Source: Corticium candelabrum
Taxonomy: Eukaryota; Porifera; Homoscleromorpha; Homosclerophorida; Plakinidae
Length of the DNA: 64,000 nucleotides
Direction of reading: 5' to 3'
Assembly (NCBI RefSeq): GCF_963422355.1
Contig: NC_085089.1
Location: 784,001-848,000, forward strand
Position 1 is the stretch's first letter; the number at the start of each line of letters is the position of its first letter. A program made the position numbers and the translations under genes. Of this stretch, positions 35,101 to 47,700 are shown in pieces. The notes under the pieces are model-generated. The model was given only the letters and a program-made list of their open reading frames with translations, searched no databases and was not told where the DNA came from.

Positions 35101-38100
35101 CTGGAAGAGATGGCTTGACAGCAACTGCACTGCTTGTATATGGACATCTGCACAGGACAGTTTCATCCTCGATGAAGAAGTATGGACAAAATTTACAACT
35201 TGTCGTAGGAAGTGCTTATTTGCTGATTTTTTATTTGCTGGTAGTGAAGACAGTGCAGGGAAAGGATGTGGTTGTTGTGATGTTTGTGTACGTAGTTGTG
35301 ACTGTGGTAACTGTTGTACCTTTGACCTTCCAGTGAAGTAAATAACTGCATGTTGTAATAACTGTCTACCATTCTAGATCATGTAGTGCTGCATGCATGA
35401 TCATAAATCATGCAATGAAACATAACTGTCTGACATGTCGACGTGCTTTTGTGTTTGATTAAACGACCAGATGCTATCACCTTGTTGAGCAAGAGAAAGC
35501 AGTTGGATGGAAGTAGTCTCCCTGAAGCTCCACATACTCTGGAAATTACGCTGCAGGAACACGCGTAATATCTAGCTCTTCCAAACAACACATCGAATCT
35601 GTACCACCTTGAGATGTCCAGCATTTCTGTCAACGTGGTCTCTTCCTGGTTGCTACTGTATGTGTTTACCAAAGCAAAGCGCAAAACACATGAAATGATT
35701 ACCCACACACAGAAAGACGACTCATCTTGTTTCGATGACGTCATGCAGCTTCAAACCCTTCCAGATATAGCTCACTCTGAACTGTCTGCGGTCGCTTTAG
35801 ACGTCAAAAAACAGCAAACAGCAAACAGCACCGAGTACGTTCGCATCCATCCAGTACGTTCGCATTCAGTCTCCGTTGTGACACGAGCGCACAACGCTAG
35901 ATCGTACGACGTCGATCGTGGCTGCATGAAATCGAAGCCTGTCGACGTCAACGTTCCCGCGGCCGCGCTTAATCGCTGCTGTAAACATGCAGATTTTACA
36001 AACAGCAACGACTCTAAAGCTGTAGTCTTCGAGTTGTTCTCTACGAAACAAGAGAAGCTAATGAGATAGGATTGCACTGCGTGCATACCAGTCTCGTCTT
36101 TCGTGAAGCGTTTAAGAAACCAAATTCGGTCTTTAGATAGCCGATTTCTGGCTACGCGGCACACACCGACATCAAAGGCCGTTCACCAGACCCATTTCGC
36201 CGGGGAGGACGCAGTGGAAAAGGGGTCTGGCTACGCGAGACTATGTCCTACGCTGCTACGCTGCTCGGCGTTGGTGCCTATAGTAGGCTGCACTTTATGT
36301 ATTATTCCCCTAGCTCCAAACGTATCTGAGGCAGCTTGAGATTGAGAGGCGAGTTTCTCTTGATCTTCTTTCAGAGCAGCCCGAGTAGCCTCTTTGGACG
36401 TCTCTGCCATCAGGCCCTTATGTTCAGCCAAGGACATGGTCACCGACGGGCTATCCTGGTCTTCCACCACAATTTTTTGGGAGCGCTGACAACAAATTTT
36501 TCTGAAGCGTTGACGCTTGCAATTGCTACAATGACCGCAACACGCCTGCAGTGCCAAGTATATAGCACTTCACGCGGATAACTCCGCCCTTGGCTACAAA
36601 GCGCGCCACGGCACCGCGCACGACTCCGGGGTGGAATCAACTTTGTCTAACGTTGTTAAACAACATTTAAAAAATAAATTGCTGTCATATCATGCGATTT
36701 TATGCACCTAATGACAAGGAAGTTACAGTAGAACTATTGATTTTGTTCTATAGTGTATCAGTTACTATAGACACGCTAGTACCCCATTCACACGAGCACA
36801 GTTCCAAACTGGGCCGAGCCGAGCCGAGCCAGCCCGAGCTAGAAAAGCGAGCCAGCTCTTATTCACACGACGTGTACAGAAAAGCAAGCCAGTCGCTATA
36901 GTGAGCGTGTTCCTTGGCGCGCACGCTAGCTATGTTGTTTGTGTAGAGACACTGCACACCCGTTCGTAAGTATCCCGCTTTCTTCATTTGTTCCGCTAAT
37001 TCAACGTAAACTTCCCTGTTTCTAGCACAGCCTTCAATTTGAACCTGGAAGCTGTCCTCAGCCCACAATGCAATGAGGTACAAGGTTTCGTGTTCTGACC
37101 ACGCCATTTTCGTAGGGGAGGTGGCCCTAGTGTGAGACAGTTCTGTAATAGGATACTAAACATAGCAGCTTGCTTCCAAACTAGAAGTTTGATTGCAGTT
37201 AAAGTTTCTCAGTTTGTACCTCTAGAGTTGGGGAATCCAGAGACGCGCGACTTGGCTTTCAAATCGTGTTGCGCTTGTAAAGGCATATGACGATTTTACG
37301 GCAAGCTGTCACGTGTTAGCTGAATAGCCCGGATGTACCTAACGCGAGACAGTCTGATTTCTAGTCTTGGAGGCCTCCAGTTGGGTGCTAATTTTTTCTC
37401 CGGTAGGTGAAAGAGACCTTGTTTTTCAGTGTTAGTTGTAGCTTATTTTATGTTGTTCTTTTGGAGTAGAACTGCGCTATGATTTCGACTTGTAAACATT
37501 CACGTTGTGGCGGTTGTGTCAAATAATTTTGCAATTTGTATAAGTTTTGCCTGTGTATTCCAATTTGGTCGTTTAACTAAAGCTTTTACAGGGTCTAGGG
37601 TGCGTTCGAATACTAGTTCCAGAACTGTCAGAACTGTTGGAACTCTTGCTAACAAACGAACGCCTAGAATTGTCAGTAAGTTGAGCATGCGCAAAGGCTC
37701 ATACTTACGGTAAGCGTCAATACGAAGTAGCATGACGTTTCTACTCCACTTGTTGTAGTCTGTTCGAACATCAGCAGTGCTTTCGCTTTCGGTTTTTTGG
37801 AGCTGCTCGCGCCAAGAAGGCACTGTAATCAGTTCCAACAAGAAGGTCCACAACGGCCTCAGCATCTGTACCCATCATTCACTTTGTCAACCTCCGGGAA
37901 TTTTGCATTTAGGGCGTGACAGTTCTAACAATTCCAGCTCGCTAGGCAGAACTGTTCTAGAACTGTCAGAACTACCAATCGAACGCTATAGAACTTTACT
38001 CCCCCCCCTACAAGTCCAGTTCTAGAATTAGTATTTGAACGCGCCCTAAGACTACCAAGCTCCATTGCACTGGTTGTGACTTTGCTATTTTTAGACGTTA

Positions 38101-40524
38101 TATGGATCATCTTACATGTGCGCATCTATACATTGACCCTGTAGCCTCTATGCTAAATTTACCTTGTTGTTTTAGTAGTTGTTGAATATGTTCTGACTAC
38201 TTAGTAACTATTATTTGGACAAACACAACAAAAGAAGGGCTCTGTTTCATCCGGCATAATTTGTCGGAGGTTCGAACACCAATAACGATATCACTTGCAG
38301 CGTCCAGGAGTGTCACATCCTAGCTAGAAGTCACTTGTATTGTCATGTTTATCATAATGATCTTTACATTCTTGACAGGTGTTTTTGTCTACTTGTTCAA
38401 CCTGTTTGGTATGATCTCTTGTTTTTGTTTTATTTTCCTACCTTTTGTTTGCTTCTTTTGTTCTCTCTCGTCTCACTCTTGCTTAATTCTTTCAAATGTA
38501 TCATCTTCTGTGAGAGCTTCTCCATAATGCTTTGGTCTGATTCTTGTTTTTGCTTTTGCTTTTTTTCTCTTCTGCTTTCTGCTCAAAATATTTGGTGAAA
38601 TACAATTCAACCCTCTGTCTGGTTGCGGTAACAGTTGGAGCCATTGGATTTGCTGGAATAGTAGTTACCTAGCTAATTGATGTACAAAGGGAACTGCTGT
38701 TTTTTGTCTTTCGATCTTTATTGCTAAAGATGATAGTAGATGAATTCCAGCTCCTCGAAAACCACTCACGAGGTGTTCAGGCAAGAATGATCCAGCAAAG
38801 AGTTGACGAGAGAGCACAAACAGAAATACGTTTCTAGAAATTTGTTTAGTACTGGTGGCTAGTTTGTGCTCTCTCACTACTTTCCTCCACACAGATTTCA
38901 ATGGGCCAAAAACGGCTACATCGTGTGCTTGCAGTTGGTCAGGCCTGAATTCACAGCTCTATTCAACTCGCATTAGCAATCTTCACTGCAAGTTAGTACA
39001 GTGTAGTCCTACTAGGCTGCTGTAGCCAACAGCAATAAATTACTGATGTTTCATATGTAATATTAGGTATTAGCATTATTTATTCCAATATCAATCACAA
39101 CAGCTAGCTTTCATTACCAGCAAACACTACAGTTTAAAATAACTACAATTTCTATTTTTTACACATGTAACATTTAAAGGTAGAAAGGTAGTAGGAAGAG
39201 TATAGCTGATACCGATTAGGTAATTATACTCTGTAGAAAATTTTGCGATTGTACTCGATTTCCTTTGTGCATTTACATAATAATCAGAACCGTTCTGCTT
39301 TGAAATTCACTAGACATGACTGACATTGAAAAGCACTCTAGACGTAGGTCTGCCATCACAGACAATTTGAGAAACGAACTGGTTGTATTGACAGTTAACA
39401 AGGACCGACTGCTGTACTTGTGCAAAAGTATGAGCAAACAACAACTTTCCAGAAAAGAAAAATCGACTGTCTCACATTAAGTGCATCCGGGCTTTGGAAG
39501 GCGTTTCCGTGTTCTCGATGAAGAATGTCCAGTTTCTCGCCAACGATAGCAGGTGATGAGGAGATAAAATATGTACCCCAGCACTGGTCATAGAGGTGCT
39601 ACCTAACGTACAGCCTAGTACCGCTAGACTCTCTTTTGCTGACAAAGATTGCAAAGAATTCCTACGCCTCCGCAACTGTCTCACATTAGGGACACCTCCC
39701 CTATGTATTGAGCACGCGTGGCCGTCAGCCTGGCTTGGCCCGCATGCACATGACGATTTTGAAGCCGCGCTGACCTGGGCCAACCCGTGCTGGCACAGCA
39801 AGTTGTGGTGGGCCAAGGCCAGCACGGCTCGGCCCGCATTCACACAACGATTTCATTCAGCACTGACCCGTGCCAGCCCGCGCTGGCCCGGTTAGGAGAG
39901 CTCGTGTCAATGGGTATTAATTAAGAGTAGTATTTGATCAATCTGTTGATTATGCAGACTTACTAAGTGAAGGAAGTATGATATATGCTCAAATATGTTT
40001 GTAACATTGTACTTTTATACTTTAGAGCTGCTTCTCTAAATGACTTTCTCTTTCTGTTGTTTCCATTGGTGCAGATATGACTCTGACCAGACGTCTTGGT
40101 CATGCATATGAAGATGGTGTCTACCATCCTTCAGGTTATGAAAGACCAAATCCTCTCACCATCAGTCAATATGTAATGAAAGGGAAAACAGGCAAACCTT
40201 CTTACATGAATCGTACCGTGCTCATGACATTCTTTGGTATGTACAAGAATGTATACAAAACTATAGCTCTAGCTGTTAATAAGGCCGTGTTTCTACTAGC
40301 TGCACCTTAAACTAGTTTAGCTTAAATGCGTTTAAAACTTAAACCAGTTCCAGAAAACGACTGTTTCCACTAGGAACTTGCACATCCGAGATGTGCAAAA
40401 ACCGTGTATGAATGCCTTAGTTTGATATTAGGCTGATTTGTCACCGAGTCGGAGCAACTGTTGGTTTTCACTGATTCAGCATCTGCTAGTAGGAATTGGA
40501 ATGACGATGACCATGCAAGGACAT

Positions 40525-40604
<80 letters not shown>

Positions 40605-43600
40605 CCTCCCTCCCTCCCTCCCTCCCTCCCTCCCTCCCTCTCTCTATTTAGATAATTCAACATCAACAAAATACAGCAGACAATTTCAACAAGCTATAGG
40701 AGGAGCTGAAAACAGTTCAACTGAACTAAAACGAAACTATGACTAAAGAAGAACTCTACATAGATTACGAACTACATAAGATTCTAACTAAGCATGCACT
40801 ATGGTAATTACTTTAATTAACTAAAGTCAAGTCCAAAGCATCTGACAGGCTGCTTCTGACGAAAGTTGGCATCCACAGTGGTCTTTGGGACAAGCGATTT
40901 CATCTTTTCTGACATGATGGAAACGTTTTCTTTTTGAAGACACGTGGCAAAGCGTCGGCGCCACATGTGGAGGAACTCAGCGCTGGATATTTGTAAAGAT
41001 GAAGCTGCGAACTTTGATGTTTCCGATAAAAAATTTTGGGCTGAATCACTCCATCGGCCAAATACTTCCATTGCAAACGGTTTGAAAAGATACCCCAACT
41101 CTCTAGATTTAGAAAGATACTTTGTGTTCTTTTGCTTTTCTCTCTCTGTAGCAGCAAAGCCTGCTACTGAATGACTTTTAGAGATGTACTTCCTAGCTGC
41201 AGGATGAGCAATGGTAACGTCAAGTAGAAGTTTTTTTCCATCTTTATAGTCATAGACAGCAACATCTGGTCTTTGTTTTCCATCGAATTGATCTGGCAAC
41301 TCCTTTCTGCATCGATATCCAACAGAGGTAAGCATTTTGTATAAACAATCTGCAATGTGATCATGGCGTCGAATGATTCCCCCTCCCCATTTACACGTTA
41401 GTATGTGGTAGCCACTACTGTCAAGAGGTTGTTTACATTGAGGAATGCAGTTGTCTAACGCTTGTAATTCTGGCAGAGGAGCACCAAGTCGCAACAAAGA
41501 AGCAACACGGAAATCCATGTTACTCATAGTGAATTCCTGCGTATTTGGTATAACGTCCAGCCAGCTCCCAGCAATAGGCCCACCGCAGCTAATGACTCTT
41601 GCCTTATCATATTCAGATGAACAGCCTTTCAGGAAGGTCTGAAATTGAGTGTCAAGGTGGCGAGAGTACAATCTGGATTGTAGTTTGAAGGGTTGATTAG
41701 GCAAGTCTGCCAATGAAGAGATCAAAGATTGTCTATCAGTGTGAAAAAGTTTTATTTCCTGAAGTGAATCGATCAGGTGGTCGGCGATTGAATAGACTGA
41801 AGGAGCCCTATCATCACAAATCCTAGCTGGAGTAATGACTGTATCACAGAAAGAGGCTAAAGAGGGCACTCTCAAAGGAAGCTGGTGTAGAGTGCTCGCC
41901 CAAGCTCCCAAGAAAGCACATGGAGCAGTAACACTCATTTGAGATAAACCGAATCCACCTTGACTGAATCGAAAGGAGAGTTGTACCCTTTGTTGCTCAG
42001 ATAGCTTACAGCCGATGATGGTCTCAAAAGTATTTATGATTGCTACGTCAAAATCTCTCGTAGCCTCAGCAGTAACCGTTGGAGGAACACATCGAAGTAA
42101 GTGTGAAATCTTTGGAATTCCACAGTAACGAAGGATTAGCATTGCGGATTGTGTATCGTCAATATAAGGAAGTTTTGATAGGAAGGTTTTGGCAGTGTTG
42201 ACTTGCTTCATGCACCGATCTTTAACAAAAGACAGGGATCCAATAGGAGTTCCTAAGACAACAAAGCCGTTCTTTTGTACAGGAATGTTCAGAGGCCAGT
42301 CATGGATACCGATTGGTGAGAAAGCTTCACATTTATCCTCTCTCAATTCTAATCCAATTTTAGATAGTTTAACTTTCAAATTGTTGTAACAATTGATCAC
42401 TTCCTCTTTTGGCCCTAGAATCATGCTGTCATCGAGATAGCTAGGCGTAAGAACTGACTCGTGATCTTTAGCTGCATTGATCAGTATTGGTTGAAGAGCT
42501 AGGGCAAACAATAGGGGTCCTAGAGGATCGCCTTGTTGTACACCTTCCTCGGACAATATAAATTGTGTTTTACAGCCCACTCGAACAGTGAGTTTAGCTG
42601 GAGGAATATAACATTGCGCCACAAATGGATACAGTTCCGGAAAAGTTGAAGCAACTTCAGACAAAAAGGCAGACCGATCAACAGTATTGAAAGCATTTTT
42701 TGCATCAGTTTTAATAACAATCCACTCCGGATGCTCCTCCAGAGATGCCTGAATGAGATGTGTCATTAGCTCAGCTCCACCCGGCGTTGAAACTCCATAT
42801 TGATGAGGGGCAAGGAAAGTCGAAATCTTCTTCTTGAGTTGATGACATGCAAGTTTGGCCGTCAGTCGTCGAAAAGAATCACCAACCGCAATTGGTCGGA
42901 CATCATTCACGTTTTTCTGCAAAGCAATCAACTTTGCGCCAGCTAGAGTAGTGGCCACAACATCTGGTACAGAACCTGATAAATAGCTATTGCACAAAGA
43001 ATGCAAATGAGACGTGGTGTAGTCAGAATCTAACAATAATTTTAGATGTTCAAATCTCCAGCCATTGAAACCGCAACTAGATCCATTCGGACAATTTTTG
43101 AGAACTGAAATGAACAAAGAAAGAGATACTTGGACTGGAGAGCAGGTGGGTTTGTGGTGCTTTAGTTCTTCAGAGATAAGATTTTTGCGTTGTGGATGTT
43201 TTTCTTGCAGACGCTGAAAAGTCTCAAGGGATGTAGTTGCCAAACCTGAACTTGTTAAGAGATTGCCTGCTCTAGAAATTTCTCCATTTCTCACTTTTGA
43301 CCGGACTGATCTGATCAAGCTAGATGAAATAACACTATCAGAATCAGGGCATTCAAACTTATTTTGACGTTCGTCAGGACGAGGCACTGATGAGTGATAA
43401 AGTTCGTCAAACCTCAATTCTCTGAACTTTTTATATCGGCTTTCATGTTCTTTCTTGCCACATTTGCCACCACGAGTCACTGGTTGCAATAGAAACCTAG
43501 GTGTTAGAAGAAATAGTTTCCACGCTGACAGGTCACTGCTGTTTTCTGAAAGTTTCACTAGAGACATAGCACAACATTCCCTGAAGAAAGCTTGTAGATG

Positions 43601-44583
43601 CCTAGGTACGTTCGAAATAGTTGGAATAATTGACCCACTAATAGATTCAAAATCTAAGTTGTCAAGAAATTCCCAACCCTTGGTTCTGCTTCCGGGTGAT
43701 TTGACTGCTGGTGATGTACTGATTTGATCAACATTACCCTTGACATTTGATGTCTGGCCCATGTCTGTGTCAGTCGCACCTCTTCCATTCCACTGTAGTT
43801 GTAGCAATTCCCCGTTGCTAAGGGTGTTAGCCAGAGGTACACATGATGATGCAATGGCTTCATCAGCTAATGAACGGCGGCTGGATGACAATTCGAATTC
43901 CGTGACCTGCCTGTTACACGTATTGGACAGACTTGTAACGGACAAACTTGAAGAATCAAACGAGACAGCAGCCGTCGCTGTGTCAAGATTATCTGCCAAG
44001 CTGTTGGCCTGTAGATTTGATTGTGCACTTCTGCTAGAGCAGGCCTTGCTGTGTCTTGCAAGAGCGTTGAAGCCCGTGAAAGCGCACCTAGAAACGTACA
44101 GCTTATCACAAAAAGGGCATGGTTCCAATGAATGACGTAATCGAAAGTCCTCCGGTATTGTACTGGCTTCATGATTCTTTCGAATGTGCTCAAAAACCCG
44201 TTGGCGTTCGCCATGACGATATCTCTTGACAGGACAATCAACGATCGGACAACAAATTGAGTTTGAAGACTGCATTAGCAGCACGACTACGAGGAGAAAA
44301 CCAGAGAAAATCAAACCAGTAAATCTGTAACCCTCTCTCTCTCTCTCTCCCACTCTCTCTCTCTCTCTCTCTGTCTCTGTCTCTCTCTGTCTCTCTCTCT
44401 CTCTGTCTCTCTCTCTCTCTCTGTCTCTCTCTCTCTCTCTGTCTCTCTCTCTCTGTCTCTCTCTCTCTGTCTCTCTCTCTGTCTCTCTCTCTCTGTCTCT
44501 GTCTCTCTCTCTCTGTCTCTCTCTCTCTGTCTCTCTCTCTGTCTCTCTCTGTCTCTCTCTCTGTCTCTCTCTCTCTGTCTCTC

Positions 44584-44652
<69 letters not shown>

Positions 44653-44664
44653 GTCTCTCTCTCT

Positions 44665-44763
<99 letters not shown>

Positions 44764-47700
44764 GCTGCTGATTTCGTTTCCCTAGTTAGCGACTCTTGCA
44801 TCTTCTAGGCAATCTTATCCCAGGAAAATAGTCAACATCATCAAAACAGTGTTGTCAAGAAGTGCTACTGTCACGTGACAGTTAAACCTAAACCACTTTG
44901 CTAAACCTACTTTGAAGTAGGTTTAAGAAAGCGGTTTAGGTTTAAAATGTAACTGGTTTAGTGCAGGTGGAAACAGGTCAATTCTTAAACTAGCAGCTTT
45001 AACCACTTGTTAAACCGGTTTAGGCACTATAGTGGAAACGTGCCTTATGATTTTAGCTTTCAGTATGGTTTATGTAATCTTGCTGATATGATTATGTATA
45101 GGTCAGCAAGTTGTAGAAGAAATCCTTGATGCACAGCGGCCTGGCTGTCCGCCAGAATATTTTAACATTGACATACCAACTGGTAATGAGCTGTATGATT
45201 CCACTGGTGAAGGAAACAAAGTCTTGCCTTTCCTGCGTACACGCTACAACATGTACACTGGTTACAACCCAAATGTGCCTCGAGCGCAGGTGCTGTAAAT
45301 AATTGTCATGAATCTTGCTGTGTATTGTCGTCACATTAAAAATTGGAAAAATTTGGTATGTCTAGCTGAATGAAATCACACCTTGGATTGATGGTGGTCT
45401 TATGTATGGAGTAGCCAAGGCTTGGGCAGATGCTTTACGATCGTTCAAGAATGGCAGTCTGGCTTGTGATAAAAAAGATGGAGTTGAAGATTGTCGATTT
45501 CCTATTCGTAATGATCTTGGTCTACCCATGGCTAATCCCCCACCACCTAGAGATCATGTATTGAAAAGTTCACGAAGATTTTTTAGTAAGCAGGGATTTG
45601 ATTAATTACATGTAGTAGTTATATTAAATGTAAGAAGAACACATTGTGTGCCAGGACTGGGAAATCCACGAGGGAATGAGAATCCGTTTCTTTTGACTAT
45701 GGGCATACTATGGTTTCGTGTTCATAATCATTATGCTCACTGGATTCAGTCTCAACATCCTAACTGGGACGATGAACTTGTATTCAATCGGGCAAGGCAG
45801 TGGACAATTGCTTTACATCAGGTCTCACCATCCTGCACTTGCTAATTCCAGAAGTCTGCCTTATATACTATCCTTACCTTGATATGTAGAAAATTGTTCT
45901 TGAAGACTGGCTGCCAATATTCTTAGGTGTCCAACCTTCCTCTTATAAGGGATACAAGCCATCAATCCACCCTGGAGTAACGCACGTGTTTCAGTCAGCT
46001 GCTATGAGATTTGGTCACACCATAGTGCCACCAGGAGTGATCCGACGGTGTTGTAACTTGTATTTATTAGTAGGAACTTTACGTTAATTGATTGGATCTT
46101 AGGCACAAAAACTGCAGTATCATGTACACAACTGAAGCCACTGGAGCAGCTGGATATGTTGCTGTTCGTACATGCAATTCATACTGGAATCCACAAGACG
46201 CAGTCGAGGAAACCGATGTTGATCCACTGCTAATGGGAATGGCTACCCAAATAACCGAAAGAGAAGATAACATAATTACAGAAGATTTGAGAGGAGGGGT
46301 ATTGATAGAAGCATTGGATGGATAATGTTGGATTTAATAGATTTTCTTCATTAGGTATTTGGCCCACTTGAGTTCTCACGACGTGATTTAATGGCACTTA
46401 ACATTCAACGAGGACGGGATCATGGACTGCCTGATTATAACAGAGCTCGAGAAGAGTATGGATTGGATCGCATGACTAGTTTCCAAGACATCAATCCAGA
46501 GGCTTTTGATACGAGTAATCCACACTACCCTGAGTTGGAACATATGAGACTTGTACGACAATTTATGTTATTGTGTATCGGTATACGATGTTTCATGTTA
46601 ATGTTTTTTGGCTAGGCTATTTCAAATCTCAGCTGGTTGTACAATGGAAGTTTTGACAATTTAGATATTTGGCCAGCGGGTCTCCTGGAGACAACAATGT
46701 CAGGGCCAGGTCCTTTGTTTAGAGCCATTATACTTGATCAGTTTGAAAGGATTCGAGATGCCGATCGGTTTTGGTATGAAAACAAAGCCAACGGGTCAGA
46801 AAATCAGTTGATTTACCAGAAAATCCACTTTAATCCTCTTTCTTTCTACTCTAGACTATTTACAGATGAAGAAGTTGATTTAATCAGAGGAACAACTTTG
46901 TATGACCTTATCATCAATGTGACTGACATCGGACCAGATGATATTCAGTCTAATGTATTTCTAAACTTGGCGTCTGACTCTACGAGTCCATGCCATTTTT
47001 CTTTTCAGCTAAGCGAGGACATGTTGGATGATTGCACTGAAATGAAGACATTTGACTACTTTACTGGTAGTGAGACACCATATATCGTGACATTTTCTTC
47101 TCTAGGATTGTGGATTGTGCTTTTGCTTGCCGTTCTTGCTGTCGTCGTTAGCAGAAGAAGGAGAGCTATGAGAAACACAATTGTACAACAACCTCTTCGT
47201 TCTGAGAAACCAGAACAACTGAGTGGAAATTGGAAAACAATAGCACATTGTTGGGAACTAATGACTGACGAAGGCACCAGGCAGATAACTCTTTGTGTTA
47301 TAACTGAGGAGGGATGTGAACTGATTGTAACCAATGGTGATGGAGCAACACTGAGAAGAATTGACTTATTTACACATGGACACATCATTATATGGCAACC
47401 GTGTAACGACTCTACTCTTTTATTAGCTCGTGTGAAAAACGGACATGACTTGATCTTGCGCTTTTATTCATCCCCTGGTCGTGATCAATTTATTTGTGAG
47501 CTGTTAGAGACCTTGACACCAAGAGATATTATTGTTGAAGTGATAAATCAGCACGACAATCACTACATCTTGTCCAATGCTATAACGAGACAGAAGAGAC
47601 AGCAGCTAGTTGAAGAGTTTATGCGTGAAGTGTTTGCATGTGCACAAAACTCTCAGGCTTGGCAAGTTGAAGGCAAAGGCAGAAAAAAGGTCACAGAACT

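Larger units (their letters stand above)
36781..39917 (-). mobile_element. TIR-bounded DNA transposon or composite (Harbinger-like ends)
   Basis: The ends TACCCCATTCACACGAGC (36780 on) and, inverted, TACCCATTGACACGAGC (up to 39915) match over 17 positions with one indel. They resemble the ends of the element at 22122-22807. Inside are a Myb/SANT-like fragment, a nested TA-flanked TIR element, and a pogo-type transposase fragment. No clear target duplication was found, so the two ends might be separate copies. Confidence 0.45.
40281..45045. mobile_element. TA-flanked TIR element split by RLE copy B
   Basis: The ends AGGCCGTGTTTCTACTAG and, inverted, AGGCACGTTTCCACTATAG lie at 40281 and 45045, each next to TA. 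The arms (about 40281-40526 and 44762-45045) are rich in TTAAAC and contain a TC tract. Without the inserted RLE element and expanded repeat it would be about 0.5 kb. Located in the DUOX intron between 40236 and 45102. Confidence 0.65.

Noticed and set aside
38335-38598. Phe/Leu-rich hydrophobic frame
   Set aside because: Lies in a T-rich stretch; composition explains it and no family pattern is visible.
44238-44801. 187-codon Arg/Glu-rich frame
   Set aside because: Translation of the (TC)n/GTCTCT tract, opposite frame to the real ORF start.
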